Positions 61,843 through 64,000 of a stretch of 64,000 nucleotides of DNA are shown piece by piece. The stretch is from Porpolomopsis calyptriformis. Taxonomy: Eukaryota > Basidiomycota > Agaricomycetes > Agaricales > Hygrophoraceae. Where the stretch lies: assembly GCA_951640195.1 (NCBI GenBank), contig OX621163.1:3100001-3164000 (forward strand), written 5' to 3'. The translations under genes and the position numbers were made by a program. The notes below the pieces were generated by a model, which saw only the letters and a program-made list of their open reading frames with translations, had not been told where the DNA came from and did not search any database. The stretch's first letter is position 1. Every line of letters starts with the position of its first letter.

Positions 61843-62301
61843 ATGCCATCTTCATGCAAGCCCATTCCCCCCTCTCAAAAGGTATGCTGTTTCATATGGT
61901 ATCATCAAGTACTGAACTCTCAAAAGGCTAGGTACCTTACCATTCGTGGGCGTAGATATTCAGCATCATTGAAGCGACCAAGATATGTCCACATCCAGGC
62001 ACACGATAGCGGACCAACTTGGTTTCCCCTCTTGGAAGGCCTGCTGGCCAATGTGCGTACACAGCCCTATATCCATGACTGCGTTGTTATCATCCACGAG
62101 GGCAATGAAGTGAACACGTTCCGAGTGTTCTACAAGAACCACTACAGGCTTCCGATCAATAAGGTTGCTGTTGAGAAGGGGAGACACATACTCTGGCGTG
62201 GCGATGTTATTGTCATGCAAGCTAGAAAAAGGCAGCTGAGGTTAGTTGTAAACATGCACAGAAGAGATTCCAGCATAGCAGACTTCATTGTCAGGGAGTG
62301 A
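61843..62301 (+). CDS. Small uncharacterised protein beside the CACTA genes
   Basis: Open from ATG 61843 to 62301. A 45-nt in-frame, stop-free intron is likely at 61882-61926 (AAG then GTATGC; acceptor CAAAAG). Removing it joins MPSSCKPIPPSQK to ARYLTIRGRRYSASL. The rest reads KRPRYVHIQAHDSG, YIHDCVVIIHEGNEV, RVFYKNHYRLPINK and HILWRGDVIVMQARK. The pattern of a small beta-rich domain ending in WRGDVIVM is familiar from transposon-linked ORFs of agaricomycetes, but no function is known to me. It lies between the accessory gene and repeat cluster B. Confidence 0.55.
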   Translation: MPSSCKPIPPSQKVCCFIWYHQVLNSQKARYLTIRGRRYSASLKRPRYVHIQAHDSGPTWFPLLEGLLANVRTQPYIHDCVVIIHEGNEVNTFRVFYKNHYRLPINKVAVEKGRHILWRGDVIVMQARKRQLRLVVNMHRRDSSIADFIVRE

Positions 62302-62424
62302 GTGGTTCGTTGAGTAACAGGGCTAGTACTGACAAGGCCCAGATTTGTGAAGCGCGTCAAACAGCGCACCCCTTTTAGGTTCCCAAAAGCATTGGTATTC
62401 CATAGATCATAGTGCATGTTGTAA

Positions 62425-63416
62425 TAAGAGATCTCTGGATTATCCAAAAGACCTAGACAACCAAAAGAAGGAGTGTGTTGTGCAATTGTCAGGTAACCAG
62501 TGGTAGCTCTGGTAGTTGGAGGCAAGAGACTGAACTGGGATGGAGTCTGGATCTTGGTACTGTGCGAACAAAGGCTGGAACCACAAAACACCTGAGTGAA
62601 CAAGGCAGCTAAGCGAATAAAAAGCGAACAACATACCTAAGTGAATAAAACAGAAAGCGAACAGAACAGAACAGAACAGCGAACAAACAGAATAGCAAAC
62701 GAAAGCTGAAAGGCAACGATGACAGCTGCAAAGTGAAAACGAGGGTTAGAGCAAAGGTATGGAAGAGGGATAAATCTGCAAAACGAGGATAGGAAGCGTA
62801 CGTACTTATTCCTCTCACCATCCCATCCCTGGATCCCTATCATCGTGGTTTGGATTATCCACACACGACTCTTCCTCTCCATGTTTGGGTCTCCAAGGTA
62901 CAAGTAGTGAATCCAAAGATGTATGTCTCTGGGAAACCCAAAAGATGGCATTGGCAGTGTGTTGCACACGCTTCATTGAGTATCAGGGCTATTACTGACA
63001 GAGGCCCTGATTTGTGAAGCGTGTCAGGGCACGCATCCTTTCAGGTTCCCTGAGAGCATCTCTGGATTATCCAAAAGATGCAATGTGAGAATTGTCTCTG
63101 GGAAACCCAAAAGACATGGTGGTAAGAGACTTGGCGCGAGTTTGTATTTGTGCACGCTTTACCAAAGTGAGCGTGCACGTGCCAACTTTGATATGCAAAG
63201 ACATCGTGTTTGCTCGCCTCCTGTTTGCCTTCGTGTTTTGGATTATCCAGACACGGCACTTCCTCTGTGTTTTGAGTCTCCCAGACATGCTTGCGCATGC
63301 TATACCATAGTGAGTGTGTGCATAGGAACTTTATGCTTTGCGCTATCTTTGCCTTTGTGTTTTGGATTATCCAGACATGGCACTTCCTCTCTGTGTTTTG
63401 GGTCTCCCAGACATGG
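62425..63416. repeat. Subterminal repeat cluster B of a CACTA element
   Basis: The same two repeat flavours as cluster A. GGATTATCC-core copies lie near 62,432, 62,851, 63,061, 63,236 and 63,359. GGG-N3-CCC-core copies lie near 62,929, 63,094 and 63,398, with degenerate ones near 62,880 and 63,272. From 63,055 on, three pairs follow one another, each a GGATTATCC unit followed by a GGG...CCC unit. No recognised gene lies inside the cluster. A stretch near 62,660-62,690 is made of repeated GAACA/ACAGC words. Confidence 0.7.
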
Positions 63417-63467
63417 TAATGAATCCATAAAGTCCTATACCCATACTCAGTACTCTATCTTTCTACC

Positions 63468-64000
63468 TCACTCGGATTCCGACTCCATCCCCGTGTCCTG
63501 CGATTCTGTACCCTGTGATTCCTTACCGCTCTCGCTTGCGGCAATCCACCTTTTGCGCAAGACAGTCTTCTTGGCTACCTGTAATGCGAATATAATTAAA
63601 GCGGCACCACATTACAATCTGGAACATACCTTCTCAAGTTTCCGTGTTATTTTTTTTGATTTGGCACGCCGCGCGGTCTCTGCTGTATATTTCAGGTGGA
63701 GTTTAAGCATGTTGCACACTGGCCAGCAGTTCGCATATCTCCTCAGTTCTGGGAATGCCTTTTCTTGCTCTTGGCAGATCTGAGTTATTAGTGGACGTCT
63801 CTGCTTGCTGAAACTCGCTTTGGTGTCAAGGTATTTTTTTGCCTGTGCATGAGTACCTTTCTGGTCTTGGGTGAGCGTTATTCTACTCCCTTGTATCCCT
63901 GAACTCACCAGTACTGCTTCATACATGTTCTTAGGTAAACCCGTAGATTCCTCAAGGTTGTATCCCCCGCTACCTGGATGTCCAGGTTCCCCTGGTGGTT
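63468..64000 (-). CDS. C-terminal part of a transposon-type ORF, cut by the window end
   Basis: Minus-strand coding enters from beyond 64,000 (GHPGSGGYNLEESTGLPKNM) and continues with HAQAKKYLDTKASFSKQ, QEQEKAFPELRRYANCWPV and MLKLHLKYTAETARRAKSKK. It splices over an intron near 63,626-63,578 (acceptor CAG before GTAGCCAAG) to KKTVLRKRWIAASESGKESQ and stops at 63468. The FPEL+xYxNxWPV and KYTxxxAR patterns occur in agaricomycete transposon-linked proteins. Its start is outside the window, and repeat cluster B follows it. Function unknown. Confidence 0.55.

Noticed and set aside
58499..63416. Short repeats at somewhat regular spacing resembling a CRISPR array
   Set aside because: The genome is eukaryotic, spacing is irregular, repeats are palindromic in two flavours and lie beside CACTA transposase genes; they are subterminal repeats.

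Overview
The window is nuclear DNA of a basidiomycete fungus, most likely an agaricomycete (mushroom class). Genes are split by many short introns (mostly 45-60 nt, GT...AG), coding density is high on both strands, and several genes resemble agaricomycete families: a DUF6593 protein, BTB proteins, Crinkler-type proteins, and CACTA and Ty3 elements. No tRNA, rRNA or CRISPR array was recognised.

Left half (1-35.9 kb) is a gene-dense housekeeping region. In order: a MYND zinc-finger protein; 3-ketodihydrosphingosine reductase (sphingolipid synthesis); an APH-type phosphotransferase; a conserved multi-span membrane protein; the bromodomain AAA-ATPase Yta7/Abo1/ATAD2 (chromatin); Rna14/CstF77 and an Hrp1-like two-RRM protein (both mRNA 3'-end processing) on either side of a cytosolic GH85 endo-beta-N-acetylglucosaminidase; the PLP-synthase glutaminase Pdx2/Sno; methylthioadenosine phosphorylase (MTAP) plus a broken second MTAP copy; a full-length Crinkler-type NTPase-nuclease between the two MTAP copies; a Yfh7/uridine-kinase-like P-loop kinase; a gene derived from a fungal integrase N-terminus with a single in-frame stop; an ER TPR-DnaJ co-chaperone (DNAJC3/P58IPK type); and a secreted GH92 mannosidase.

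The 36-46.8 kb part is accessory: a double BTB gene, several uncharacterised coding stretches, the CCAAT-factor subunit NF-YC/Hap5, a DUF6593 protein, and a second Crinkler gene whose header resembles the first but whose C-terminus is a protein kinase. The two Crinkler genes share the header exon and the first 124 bp of the following intron. They then diverge abruptly, which looks like the trace of a module swap through an intron.

From 46.8 kb to the end the sequence is transposon-rich. A CACTA/Tnp2-type transposase gene (minus strand, 58.5 to 47.8 kb) is split by a complete 6,966-bp Ty3 chromovirus (50,148-57,113). The chromovirus has 359-bp LTRs differing at three positions and a 5-bp target duplication. 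It has the hallmarks of Tf1-like self-priming: its primer-binding site is a 12-nt perfect complement of the predicted 5' end of its own mRNA. It also has a canonical -1 frameshift heptamer right before the gag stop, a chromodomain, and a third ORF of unknown function downstream of pol. All three ORFs are free of frameshifts but carry nine in-frame stops, eight of them TGA. To the right lie a CACTA accessory gene, a small divergent ORF, two clusters of short palindromic subterminal repeats, and the end of another transposon-type ORF that runs off the window.
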